Origin: Paramecium sonneborni
Taxonomy: Eukaryota; Ciliophora; Oligohymenophorea; Peniculida; Parameciidae
DNA: 41,152 nucleotides
NCBI GenBank assembly: GCA_905182985.1
Contig: CAJJDN010000152.1
Location: forward strand, 248,647-289,798
Direction of reading: 5' to 3'
Each line of letters opens with the position of its first letter. The stretch's first letter is position 1. Below the pieces are notes generated by a model, which saw only the letters and a program-made list of their open reading frames with translations, did not search any database and had not been told where the DNA came from. Positions 1 to 10,702 of this stretch are shown in pieces. Position numbers and translations under genes: made by a program.

Positions 1-136
1 TTAAATAATATAAACAGCTAATTAATCAAATCCTAATAAAATTTCCAAGATTGTTCATTTAATAGATTAGAAATAAATTATAGAAGACATAAAAAAATTT
101 AGATAATTAATAATCACAAATGAGAGGAAATTTATT

Positions 137-729
137 TCAAGAATCCAACTTAAAAGAATAATAATATCCACTATTACAAAAAAAGAAGATTTTTTTTATT
201 ATCAGATAACTTTCCAAAAACCCTTTATCTGAAAATTCTAAACTGTCCAAGCTCTATATATTTTTGACTCATGATTTTAGAATATAATAAAATCTGTTAT
301 GCTTAACAAAATATGAATACCTAGAATCATCAAGTGGAAAACCAAATAGATCTTCTTATTCTAAATCTAATTGTATTTTTGCTGTTTAACTTTTTTCCTT
401 TTTTTTGTATATTTATAGAGATAGCCATCTAATTGTGTGATAAAAATAAATTTAAGATCATTAAAAAATTTAACTCTCATGACTTGAGGTTCTAACAAAA
501 AGTACTTAAGAATAACCCAACTTTCTTCAGATTTCTTTTACCAAATAGTAATTTTCTTATTTCTCCATAAGAAATTAATTAGGTTGATGATTGATTAAGT
601 GCGATTCCTATATTTAACATTATTATTTTTAAAATTCATATGCAACATTAAATTGTTTTTTGAAGAAATCCACATTCCAAATTTTAATCTAACCTTACCT
701 ATCGCTGGTAAATAATCTACTGTTTTCAT
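137..729 (-). pseudogene. Broken protein-coding gene of unknown function
   Basis: Read right to left with TAA/TAG as Gln, a frame opens with ATG at 729 and runs about 175 codons to a TGA at 202-204. Its composition is protein-like, with several Trp and charged stretches (for example MKTVDYLPAIGKVRLKF and EESWVILKYFLLEPQ). Near an A-rich run at about 390-405 the better frame shifts by one base and continues as QEDLFGFPLDDSRYSYFVKH. It meets an in-frame TGA near 270 and stops at 137-139. I do not recognise the family. The opposite strand is also open here (ATG at 120, about 107 codons, then a further piece to 594), so the coding strand is not certain. I favour the minus strand because of its acidic residues and glycines. 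A decayed gene is the best reading; base-call errors are possible. Confidence 0.4.
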
Positions 730-1740
730 ATCTATTTTTTTAAATAAGACAGCAGATTCAAAAACTATTCTAAAAAATAAAATCCATTCTCAGGATTAAA
801 ATCTTACTGAAGGCTTGATTTTTTTAAAATAATTTTACTTCCATTAAATAAAATTTAAAATTTCGATTTAAAATAAATAATATCTTTTAGAATTTTATAA
901 ATTTTTAAAAGGTTTATTTGATTACAAATTCTAAAATTTTCATTTACAATTATATTTATATAATTTAAGGATTGTTAAATTTAAATTATTGAATTTTTTT
1001 CTTTAATCATCATATAAACTCCTCTTAATATAATTTCAGAAAAATTTAATACTATACAGAGGATTTCTTGCTGTACCTTATTTAAAAATCTTAAAAATCT
1101 TACAATTATGATACTGAGATAAAAAATACTATGTAGGACTAAACTAAATTAGCTGATAACTAAAATTATATTATTTATGATATCGAATTTATTTTATTTT
1201 AGATATAAATTCCTTTCTCCTTTTATTTTTGAGAAAATTTAAATAAAACACAGAGGTTTAACTATGATTTAAAACCATTAAAAATTATGAAAGTTTTGGC
1301 TAATTATAGCAATAATAAATAAGATATATTATTAACCATGGAAATATTGATTTACTATAACTACCTATATTTAAATTTGTTGCTATATAATGTGATGCTT
1401 TAAGGTCAATTTATTCATTTTTTTATGATGTGACCTACTAATTTTTATATTTCAACTATTCCTTTGGATTGGTAGTTTATTATTATAATTGAAGGTTGGA
1501 TTATAGGAAATATTAATAAGAAAATCTTTTAAAGATTAAATTATGAGATCTAGAATAATATTAATTATTTAGAATATATATTAAAAACTATAATTTAATT
1601 TTTAATTAATTCAGCCTTTAACCATTAAAGACTGAAACTTATGAATTAAAAAATATTAGTACAGATAGAAAGTCCTTTCCATAACGATCAAAACTATTAT
1701 GGAAATTAATTCATATGAATAAGGTATAATTTCTTTATTT
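730..1740. other. AT-rich stretch without a supported gene
   Basis: The plus strand is open from about 655 to 1107, but after about 830 it becomes Phe/Leu/Lys-rich low complexity, as expected by chance in such AT-rich DNA when only TGA stops translation. From 1107 to 1740 I see no frame with protein-like composition, no tRNA and no strong repeat. It may hold promoter or untranslated sequence of the flanking genes. Confidence 0.4.
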
Positions 1741-2690
1741 ATTAAAGGCACTTAAAGGCGCTAGATCACCAGAATTATTACTTACAAAACAGGGAACAGA
1801 ATTCTAATTGATTTCTAAACCGATATAAAGTGGCAGCAGTTAATGAAGAATTAGAATAACATGCTAAAAGAGTTTGAGTAATGAAACAGAAAATAATAGA
1901 TGAATGAAAAAAAAGTAATTATTTCATCAATAACAGATTATCAAATTTGGTTACTTTAATAATTTACAGATAATCAAAAAGCTATAGAATAAAATGAAAA
2001 GATTCTGTATTAAAAAGATCTTACAAAAAATAATTGTTGAGAACTGAAATTAAAACAATAGCCTAAAGATTAAAATGAGTATTTGTATCCCTATTGAAGT
2101 AAATTATAAGTTTAATTTAAATAAATTATTCTTAACTAATAGATTTTTTCATAGTAAAATGATTTTATATATTTTGGTTAAATTGATACAATATATGATG
2201 GAAAGCTAAAGCATATTATTAATTATCACATTAATATCATTTATTTTAAATTGAATACAAATGTAAAAACTGCTTACAAATATATTTTGGAAAAGAAAGA
2301 TGGATTATCAGGATAAGCTTTTTGGAATAAGGTGAATTACAAATCAAATTTATTGATGGCATTCAAATCTAAAAGTGGAAATTTTTTCAGTGGGTTTACC
2401 TTTTTTAATGGCAATCAAATTTGAATAATTATTTTTAAGATGATGCATTGTCATTTTTATATTATCATAGACGCATGATTAAGTTCATCCTTTATAAGAA
2501 GCAAATAAAGTAAATAGTTTATATTGTTATTTTTCATATGTACCTTATTTTTGTAATGGTGATCTATATATTTATATTAATGTGATCAATATTAATTGCT
2601 ACTAAGAAAACTCATTTTTTTTGGTTACTGCAAATATAGAAGAATGTGAATTTATTAAATAATATTCTAGCGAATCAAATAGTTTATTAT
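1741..2690 (+). pseudogene. Decayed coiled-coil/TLDc-domain gene
   Basis: The 5' half reads as coiled coil (AAVNEELEQHAKR, then MKQKI, then ITDYQIWLLQQFTDNQKA), interrupted by in-frame TGA codons at 1875-1877 and about 1903-1905 and by frame changes. The 3' half is recognisable as a TLDc domain. At about 2290-2420 it reads DGLSGQAFWNKVNYKSNLL followed by MAFKSKSGNFFSGFT. After a stop and a frame change it continues DDALSFLYY, HDQVHPLQEANKVNS and NSFFLVTANIEECEFIKQY. TLDc domains occur in eukaryotic oxidation-resistance and vacuolar ATPase regulatory proteins. The same order, coiled coil then TLDc, is intact in the gene at 25578-27980, so this looks like a degraded paralogue. At least two stops and two frame shifts make function unlikely. 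Confidence 0.65.
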
Positions 2691-2838
2691 TATTTATTAT
2701 TATTCCTTTTTCTTTTATAATGCTTTTTTATGGTGCTTAATTTTAAAATTTAAATTCTGAGGTTTTAGTTTTATTAATTTTATAGATGATTTATCTTTAT
2801 TCTTATTAAGTTTTATATTTGATTTCCCTAAATATTCT

Positions 2839-3065
2839 ATGTCATCCAAAATTAAATTAAAGTCTTACTTTAGTAAATTTAGAGCTCTTTAATTACTAAA
2901 GAAGGAATGCAGGCTCAAAGATTTTGGGATGATTGAATAATACACGAAAGAAGGAGCTTAGTACTAAAAACCAGATACTGGATAAAATAAATTGAGAGTA
3001 CCGATGCAAAAGGATTCAGGACTCAAAAGGGATCCTAATTATTTTGAAATAATTATTTTACTATA
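2839..3065 (+). other. Purine-rich open stretch, possible gene remnant
   Basis: An ATG at 2839 opens a frame reading SSKIKLKSYFSKFRALQLL, then KECRLKDFGMIEQYTKEG, that runs to a TGA at 3208 and, past it, to 3574-3576. It overlaps the small gene at 3066-3452 in another frame. Basic and purine-rich; no family recognised. The two frames compete and only one can be real. Confidence 0.25.
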
Positions 3066-3452
3066 ATGGAAATAAAGGATACTAAGAAAGTAGATGATAA
3101 AAGGAAATAATATGAAGACAATCACAAGGAGATATAATTCTAAGAATTTTTTACTAGTCAAGATTCTCTAATGTAAAGAGTATATCAACATGGGTCAAGA
3201 AAGGGATTGAAAAGATAAAACTCTGGATAAGATAAATAATTATGTGTTGGTACCATCAAGATTTAGAAAAAGACGTGCTGTAAACATTAAATAAGATATG
3301 AGATAAAAATCGAGTAAGGTACCTTTAAAATTAAGTAGAATATATTTGATAGTTTTCAAAATAATCAGTTATATTAGTTATTTGTGTAAAACCCTATAAT
3401 TGGTCAATTAATTTTTAAATTTTTAGTAATTAAATTTACATCGAATAATTGA
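3066..3452 (+). CDS. Small hypothetical protein, 128 aa
   Basis: ATG at 3066 to TGA at 3450-3452, no internal TGA, no intron needed. The N-terminal half is charged and hydrophilic (MEIKDTKKVDDKRKQYEDNH, then QEFFTSQDSLMQRVYQHGSR), the middle is Lys/Cys-rich (QKKTCCKH) and the C-terminus is hydrophobic (LFVQNPIIGQLIFKFLVIKF), possibly a tail anchor. I recognise no domain. Another plus-strand frame is open across the same DNA with one internal TGA (2839-3576). I prefer this one for its acidic, Gln-rich composition, which resembles the clear genes of this window. Could be a fragment of a larger gene. Confidence 0.35.
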
Positions 3453-3948
3453 ATCAATAGCTCATAAACATTAATTATTTATTGGTAAAAATAAGAAAAA
3501 GATTCTATCAAAGTACTTAAAGTCAATTAATTCATATCGTCATTTAGATTGTAATTTGAACAATTTCAATCTGTGAAAATGCCTCTCACAAAATATAGAA
3601 CAAATTAATTGAAAATGAGGTAGAGGAAATACTTTATTCAATATTTCATTTAAATTTTGTAACATTATTTTCATTAATGTATCTAAAAATAATTTTAAAT
3701 TATATTATAGTTATTTAATCTAATCAGTTGTATTATATATAAAGTACATATTATTGGTATACTATTTATGCTATACCACCATAATTGTTATTGGTTATAA
3801 TCATCTATAAGAATAGCCTAGAGGGTAAGTTTTCATAAAACAATAATTTTTAGATTAAATCTTTGGGAATTAATTATATAATACATAGAAGGAATATTAA
3901 GAGGATTTTTCAATCATTTAATTAAAAATATCTTACAATTGTATTTGT
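3453..3948. other. Intergenic, nothing recognised
   Basis: Very AT-rich DNA between the 3' ends of a plus-strand and a minus-strand gene. No protein-like frame, tRNA or clear repeat was seen. Confidence 0.4.
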
Positions 3949-4604
3949 TCATACTTTATAGTTCATTTATATTTTCTATAATTTCATATTGAAGTCAAAT
4001 AAAATACAATTATCAAAATTACAAAATCTATTTCTAAATTTGTTTTAGGTAAAAGATAAATCAGATGCGTTCGCTAAATAAATATATTATCTTATAGAAG
4101 ATAGATTTAAGTTTTCATTTTTCTCATGAAATATATAATAATCCCTGTTCTTATATTAAATTTCAAATATGTAGATTTGAATCTTTAGATTTTCTGATAA
4201 GGTGTGTCTTGATAAACCAATCAAATCTTTAAGTTTAACATAATCTAATAAGTTATGCCTTTTAAATTTTTAAAATTATTTGAATCTTTTAAGAAAATAA
4301 AGAATTTATTGAATCTATAATTGACATTTAATTATATAAATTAGAATCTTAGTTTTAATATAATTTTTAAATTAAGGGTCCATAGCAAACCAAGATTTAA
4401 CTTTCTCAGAATCTTGTCTAGAAGAATATAGTATTAATTTAATTTATTTCAAAAGATTGAATTATTTATATTTATTGCATCATACAGATTTTCATTATAA
4501 AAAATATTTTCTTTATTAATCGATTGATAGTTGAGAATATTAATCACTATTTTTTCTTGTTAAATTGTTTCATGATTCAATATTTTATTTTTAATGATTA
4601 TCAT
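3949..4604 (-). CDS. Hypothetical protein, about 195 aa, one proposed intron
   Basis: Start ATG at 4604-4602; stop TGA at 3951-3949. Exon 1 (4604-4486) reads MIIIKNKILNHETIQQEK, then VINILNYQSINKENIFYNEN. Exon 2 (4417-3949) reads QDSEKVKSWFAMDPQFKNY, KRHNLLDYVKLKDLIGLSRH, and ends FDNCILFDFNMKLQKIQMNY. Joining them needs removal of 4418-4485, a GT...TAG segment of 68 nt that puts both exons in one frame and removes a TGA. That is long for this window, where secure introns are 20-28 nt, so a frame break in a decaying gene is an alternative. No domain recognised; soluble and Lys/Asn-rich. The stretch 4605-4921 upstream has only weak open frames. Confidence 0.45.
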
Positions 4605-4921
4605 TAACTTTATTTTAAAATTTACACTATAGTCATTTTATAGAAATCGATATGAGTATACAAATGGTAAAAGTAAATCTTAAATTTTCCTACTATTATT
4701 TTCATTATTTATTCATTCCTAGGATTAATTAGAATTAGATTACACATATAATTAAATTTAAATTTTGTATTTATTAAATTCTTTTTTATATATTCTGAAA
4801 AGTTAAACTTTTTATTAAATCTATTAATAATTGAATTAAATGGCTTTCTAAAGCTTTTTTTAGAAATTAATAAAATTGATGCATTAATACATAATAACAT
4901 AATTTAGCTTTTATATTTACA

Positions 4922-5290
4922 TCAAAAATAAAAATTAAATTTATAATAAAATAGATAAAAGAATAATTGGAATTGGTGATATAATTAAAATGATGAATTC
5001 AATTGCTAACTTTCAATTATGAAGTGCTTATTATTTAGCAGGTCTTAATATATATTTTTTAATTGTAGATCCTTTTTAATTAAATTATTTGCATTATCAA
5101 ATAATAAAAGGTTATTTAATTATATTACTATTTTAGTTGATGAAATGTTTATAATTTTTTCAAGATAGAAAAGTCTCTTTTTCGTTTTAGATCAATAATT
5201 TAGAAATTCTTCGGGTCGAAAAAAGACATTTTTTCTATACATTCCGAAAAATCTATCACTATTAGTGAAATTTAGATTCCACCCTATCAT
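4922..5290 (-). pseudogene. Short unknown gene with one internal TGA
   Basis: ATG at 5290, in-frame TGA at 5194-5192 (codon 33), terminal TGA at 4924-4922; 123 codons overall. Before the internal stop it reads MIGWNLNFTNSDRFFGMYRK, then NVFFRPEEFLNY; after it the same frame continues SKTKKRLFYLEKIINIS and YQDLLNNKHFIIESQQL. The frame is preserved on both sides, which suggests a point nonsense change (TAA/TAG Gln to TGA is one transition) rather than an indel. A second ATG frame, 5229-4999, 76 aa, overlaps it. No family recognised. Confidence 0.4.
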
Positions 5291-5469
5291 TTTAATTTTA
5301 AAAAATTAAATATTCGTTTTTAAAGTAAACCCTTTTTAGATAAATAAATTTACAAAATATTCGAACATCATTAATTTATATGGCACAAAATAAAATATAA
5401 TTGAGAATTAAATTAGTATAATTTTCTCGTTTTAAATGTAATTTTAACACTAAATAAATTTTAATTAAA

Positions 5470-7837
5470 ATGAAAAAATTTCTAATTCTATTAAGATCTC
5501 TGATAGAAAATTAAATTAGAATTACTGCAAATTATATTCAGATTTTATCATTTATAGTAATTAATTCAGTTAATGGAAGTATTGAGATAACTTTATTGTA
5601 CTCAATAATCACAGATTATGCTTAAGATTTTTAACTAGATAAAATAAATTTCAATTATAAAAATATTCAACAGTCCTACAATGATCTAAATGATTCTTAA
5701 ATTATTTAGAACAAAGGTTACTTTGGAGAATTGAAAAATATTGAAAGAGAAATTTAAAATGAATTAAAGAAAGAAGTAGATTTAAGAGAATTTTTAAAAT
5801 AATCAGAAAAAGGGAATCTGATTGTTATTAAATTCTAAAATACAATTTTATATTGTTTGATTCTCCCAACTAAATTCTTCACCAAAAGACCTATATATGA
5901 AAAATCAATAGAAATTGTGCTATTCAGAATCCTGCATGATTTTACTGATAATATAAAATTATGTTTAGATGAAGAAGTATTCACTGATTGGTATACTGGA
6001 GATATAGTACCTTTTAGTGCTTAATTACTAGAACGAGATGATTATGATTTTGCTGAAGCTAATAATAAAGATAGAGAGAATTATAAATGTTAATATTAAC
6101 CTTTTGAAGATGATATTTCAAAATGTTAGATAATTAAATCTCAATCTTAATTACCATAAGTTTATATAATAGAAAAATTAGAAATAAATAAAATAGAATA
6201 GTTATTGAGCACTTATAATACATTCACTGAGTCTTTAATGATTTAAATTATCACCACACAGAATAATAACGTTATTCCTTTAATTAATACTTTTGAAAAG
6301 TAACATTAAGTTGATAAATTAAAATATGTACTTAATGAATTGTCATAAAAATTATAAAAGGAAATTACCCATTTTAGGGAAAACTTAATTCAAGATATCT
6401 CTAAAGAGCTTAAATCTTGGTATCATTTTTTCAATCCTAAAGAGCAATAAGCAAAATAGATTGTGACTTAAACTTTTTAAACAGTTAAATTACCTAAAGA
6501 TAAAAATCAACCTTTATATTTTTAATTAAATTAAGAGAAGCAAAAATTGAACAAACTTTTTCAAATTCATTTATAAAATATTTATAATAAAACTAAGGAA
6601 ATTTAGTCTATGTTTGAAAATTAAATCAAATAATTATTTTAAGAATTATGTTAGTAAACAAGATATTTAGTGAAGAAAATTGATTTTAAAGTCTTTCGGA
6701 TAAATGAAAATATAGATGAAAGAATATTAAATATCTGGCCTTTTTTTGATAATTAATATGTTAATTTAGATAGTAGTTTTATAAAAAATCAATCCTTAGA
6801 GTTTTAAATTAAAGAAATATTTTCAACAAATAAAAAAGCTACTATTTTTATTGTTTACACTTAAACGATGGCATATATCTTGTATTGGTAATTTTAAGCA
6901 CCTTAAGTAAAAATGATAAGATAATAAGATATTAAAGAAATGAAACAATCTGTTTACTATTATGATTATAATCTTGGTTACTTGTATGTTTTTAATCATA
7001 GAAATAAATTTGTATAATTAATTATGATTTCATCATCACTAAAATGATTAACTTTTTTGTTATTAATTAGATAATTAGGGTAATCAATTTTCGATAGATT
7101 AAGTAGCATACATTAATGTTTGTAAAAAGTTTATTGTATTGGCCAAAAACAATTAAATTTATATACAAGCTGAAAAAGAGTAAAAATTTAATGTTCTCAA
7201 ATGCTTATAAGAAACTGAAAATAAAATAAGAGAAACTGAATTTACTCCAAGCATGAATACAAATTAAAACTACAGATAATTATTAACATGCGCAAGTGGA
7301 AAATACTTTTACCTTGCTAATTATTCATGTTGCGATAGATATGATATTACAGGAAAAAAATTATAGACTATCCCTATTGTTGGTGTAATATAGATTTTTT
7401 CAGATTCTTCTGATGTAATCATTTTTGATTCATTTAATTAATAATCATTATAGAAATAGAAAAATATTTAAGTCATAAGTAATTTAATTTAATAAAAAAC
7501 ATTCCATAAATAACAAAATGATAAAAAATAAATTGTTGGTAATCCTGCATTAGATATTGTAAAAGGTTCATTTATTAAATTTGGACCAAATGCTTAGTTT
7601 TTATATAAACAAAAATAAAGAAATATTAATTTATATGTTGAACCTCATAGATATAATTAAATGGAATAATATATAAATAATTTGAATTTGAATATTGTTA
7701 ATTTGAGTAATAAAGAGATTAATTCTTCTGAATGTGATTGCAATCAAATAATGAATATAATTTTTTCAAGAGTTCCTTTATAATTATGTACAATTGAAAA
7801 TGGGATTTTGATTGCTTTAAATGATCATTTTGAATGA
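5470..7837 (+). CDS. Large hypothetical protein, about 765 aa, one frame break or intron
   Basis: ATG at 5470 gives 525 codons to a TGA at 7045-7047. From 7028 another frame is open and continues to TGA at 7835-7837. A GT...AG removal of 7012-7078 (67 nt) joins the two; a one-base indel would also do so. The N-terminal part contains PTKFFTKRPIYEKSIEIV and DEEVFTDWYTGDIVPF. The centre is helical and Gln/Lys-rich (about residues 230-400). The C-terminal third has short hydrophobic strands with aromatic residues and glycine (YYDYNLGYLYVFNHRN, ASGKYFYLANYSCCDRYDIT, KLQTIPIVGVIQIFSDS), which suggests a beta-propeller-like fold, but no WD or kelch signature is clear. Translation may begin farther upstream if this is a fragment of a larger gene. 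Confidence 0.5.
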
Positions 7838-8081
7838 GAGTGATTTAAAAAAAAAATATATAAATAAACATAATGATATGTGACTCGAACTATTGATCTA
7901 CAATTAACTTATCTTGCTGTAGTTTTGCGGCTCTCAGTTAGAAAAACTAATTAATAATGAATTAATTAAAAGAATAAAATAACAATTTTATCAAAATTAT
8001 AATTAACAATTAAATAAATGAAAAATACACAACTATTATATATTATCTTATTAAAACCTTATTTAATTTCATAATAAAAAA

Positions 8082-9834
8082 TCAAAATAATAAATTTTTT
8101 TAATTTCTTTATTTTAAATTAATAGCTATTGAATTTAATTGTTTCTTTATTTAATTATTGCTTAATTCTAATTTTTAACTAATATCGTTTTTTTATTACT
8201 TTATTTTATTAATATATTATTATTATTTTAGTATTAAACCATCAAATTTATTTGATTATACCAGTGATATTTAGTCTTTTAATTGCTATTAATAATATTG
8301 GCAGAAGTTGCCAAAGTTTTTATTGTCTTTAAAATTCTAATAGTGAAATTCCTTTACATGATAAAATTTATTTTTTTCTTTATTATTCTCATAAACATTA
8401 AATCTTTCTATAATTTGATGTTGATTTTTATTTAATTAATCCTGGAATCTTAATTGTTTTTATAATTTCATACTCAGTACAATATATATCTAAATTAAAA
8501 TTAGATTATAGTTTCAGCGATTTATTTAAAATAAAGTTTAATGAAATCAAATCCTTTAAAATATTTTTAATATCTACTTATTATTATTACAACTTTTCTT
8601 TAGGATCAGTCTTTAAATTCTTCTTATAATTTTAGTTCAAAAATGTTTAATTAATTCTTGTAATTATGAGTAAGGGGTCATCAAAAATAGAATGTATTTT
8701 TATACAATTTTAATTCAAATTAATAAAATTCACTATTTACAAAATACCCCTTCAAAATTTTAATATATGGTTCTGTTATTTTATATTTTTTCTTAATGCA
8801 ACAAAGGAGTTATTTTTTTAATTTACTCTTTTATCTAATAAGGTAGGAAATAGTGAATTTTTCTATTTTTGTTCTCAATTTTTTAGTTTTTTCTTTAATT
8901 ATATCTAAGTGACAAGGAAAAGAAAAATAATGTTATATTTTTATAATTCAGAATAGTCTTATTCACTAATTAAAAAATAAAAGTGCATTTTAATTTTTGA
9001 AAATAAAAAGAAAAATGGAAAATGGATGCTTATTGAGAAGTTCTAATGAAAGTTGATTTATACTATTTTGATGGATCAAAGCTTTATTAGATTAGCGTCT
9101 GAAATTTATAAATTCTATCATCTATAAAAGGTTAAATTTCTCAAATTCTGCTCAAAAATTAGAAGAGTGAATTGAATCTAATTGATTTCTGTGCTCTCTA
9201 TGCTTCTTCTCTAAATCTTTTTTTAATTTTTATCACGAACTGATTTTACCTTCAGTCTTATAATTTCAATATAGAACCTATTTTTCCAGTATGGTAATAT
9301 TATAACCATAATTATTCCAACAATACAATATAATAAACCAAAAATCCCCTTGATAAAAATGATTTCATAACTTAATGTTTGAATGTACAAGTATTTCTTA
9401 GGATATTTTAATATTTTATTAATAATATTTTATTAATGAATTTAGATATAATAGATAGGAAATTCTCATTTTAAGTAGTCTTTATTAAAAAGGAATGTAT
9501 AAATAGAAATAAAATTAATTTAAAATTTGTGAAGATTTCTCTCATTACTAATATCATAGCAATTTATTCAGTTTAAATTTATTGTACTGCTATGCTGATT
9601 AAATACACCTGTCAATTTTTCCCTTATCAATTTATTGCAAAAGTCATTCTACAAGTATTTAGATTGATTCGAACTTTAAAAAACATAATAAATGCAAATT
9701 ATATAATCTTAAACTGTTTTTATAATGATCAATTAATATTTTTTGTTTCCCAAAAAAAAGAAAATCAAACACCTAAAAAGTGAAATAAATAAATAAGCCT
9801 TCATCAAGATGGCTCTATTAAATATCTTAGACAT
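8082..9834 (-). pseudogene. Broken membrane-anchored coiled-coil gene
   Basis: Start ATG at 9834. The first frame reads MSKIFNRAILMKAYLFIS (possible signal/membrane segment), GNKKYQLIIIKTVQDYIICI, TGA at 9570-9568, INCYDISNERNLHKF, TGA at 9468-9466. It then continues to a clear transmembrane helix near 9330-9280 (GIFGLLYCIVGIIMVIILPY followed by WKNRF) and a basic tail. Farther on, other frames carry coiled coil (KDLEKKHREHRNQLDSIHSS, FDGLILKQQQYINKIKQQ) down to TGA at 8084-8082. In-frame TGAs plus several one-base shifts argue for decay. One shift near 8395 could be a 19-nt intron, another lies in an A-run. Its start overlaps the start of the plus-strand gene at 9809 by 26 bp. No family recognised. 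Confidence 0.5.
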
Positions 9835-10292
9835 TTTTGAAAGATTAAAAGGTTATAATGTCAATAGATTATTACCAATATATCCAAATTATCCACATAA
9901 ATATTTTGAGTAGTAATACATTATTATATTTCTTCAATAGATTATTAATAAATTATTAATATAAGATTATCATAACTGCAAGAAATGTATACCAAATTAT
10001 GATCATTCATAATTTAACAAAAAAACATTATTATTTATTTTTATAATTATCTAAATTTAATTCTAATTTACAGTTTGAAAATAAGACATTTTGGAAAGAA
10101 GCAATCATTTTGAGGAGTTATAGATTAATGGAAAAATATCACTATTTGCTCAGAACTGCAATGAAATTAATAAAAAAATAATACTAATGTTTTGAAACTG
10201 ATGAAAATGTAAATAATAACCTTATTATACAATTTTTTCTGAAACCAATATTTTAAATTATGATTTTTTATTTCACATAGGTAATGTTCTGA
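9809..10292 (+). CDS. Hypothetical protein, about 160 aa, frame break in an A7 run
   Basis: ATG at 9809 reads MALLNILDIFERLKGYNVNR, then LLPIYPNYPHKYFEQQY and DYHNCKKCIPNYDHSQFNKK. After an A7 run near 10020 the frame shifted by one base continues without interruption: HYYLFLQLSKFNSNLQFENK, TFWKEAIILRSYRLMEKYHY, and QCFETDENVNN, to TGA at 10290-10292. The joint falls exactly on the homopolymer, so a base-call error or a single-base mutation explains it better than an intron. A CxxC pair (CKKC) stands near residue 60. No family recognised. The start codon lies inside the first codons of the divergent minus-strand gene. Confidence 0.45.
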
Positions 10293-10702
10293 AATATAAT
10301 CGAAAATCAATTTAATATAAATTACATCTTTTGCCAATTATAATATTATACTATATCTGGGGCCTTTTTATACTCAATAGATTAAATATTTAATAGCCAA
10401 TCAATTGTAATCGTTTCTAATTCATTAATATAAAATTTATAAATTTTATACCTCTACACATTAAATGTATAATATTTATTTGTTTATTTTTATAATCAAA
10501 AACAAAAATAAAATAATTAAAGAATTGAACTTATATCCAGTTGCGATTCTAGTAAATTTTACAAATTTTATACTTAAAGAGAGTACATATTGAGTATATT
10601 TATATAATCTAATTGGTTACTATTACATAGATTTATTTAGATTGGTTTCTTTTCTAACTGAAATCAAAGTTTAATTATTATATTTTTTAATATGAATTTA
10701 AT
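10293..10702. other. AT-rich intergenic spacer between convergent genes
   Basis: No frame with protein-like composition. The 3' ends of the 9809 gene and the PH/peptidase gene face each other across it. No terminator motif is recognisable. Confidence 0.4.

Noticed and set aside
2839..3576. Transposase-like basic protein
   Set aside because: Only its Lys/Arg content suggests it; no DDE residues or terminal repeats are visible.
7880..7950. tRNA-like text on the minus strand (TTCGAGTC resembling a T-loop, CTACA...TGTAG resembling an anticodon stem)
   Set aside because: The T-stem does not pair, the anticodon loop would be far too long and no acceptor stem closes. At best a degenerate tRNA fragment.
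9592..9783. 63-codon plus-strand frame that is open in the standard code
   Set aside because: It is antisense to the broken minus-strand gene at 8082-9834, whose text is more protein-like over a longer distance.
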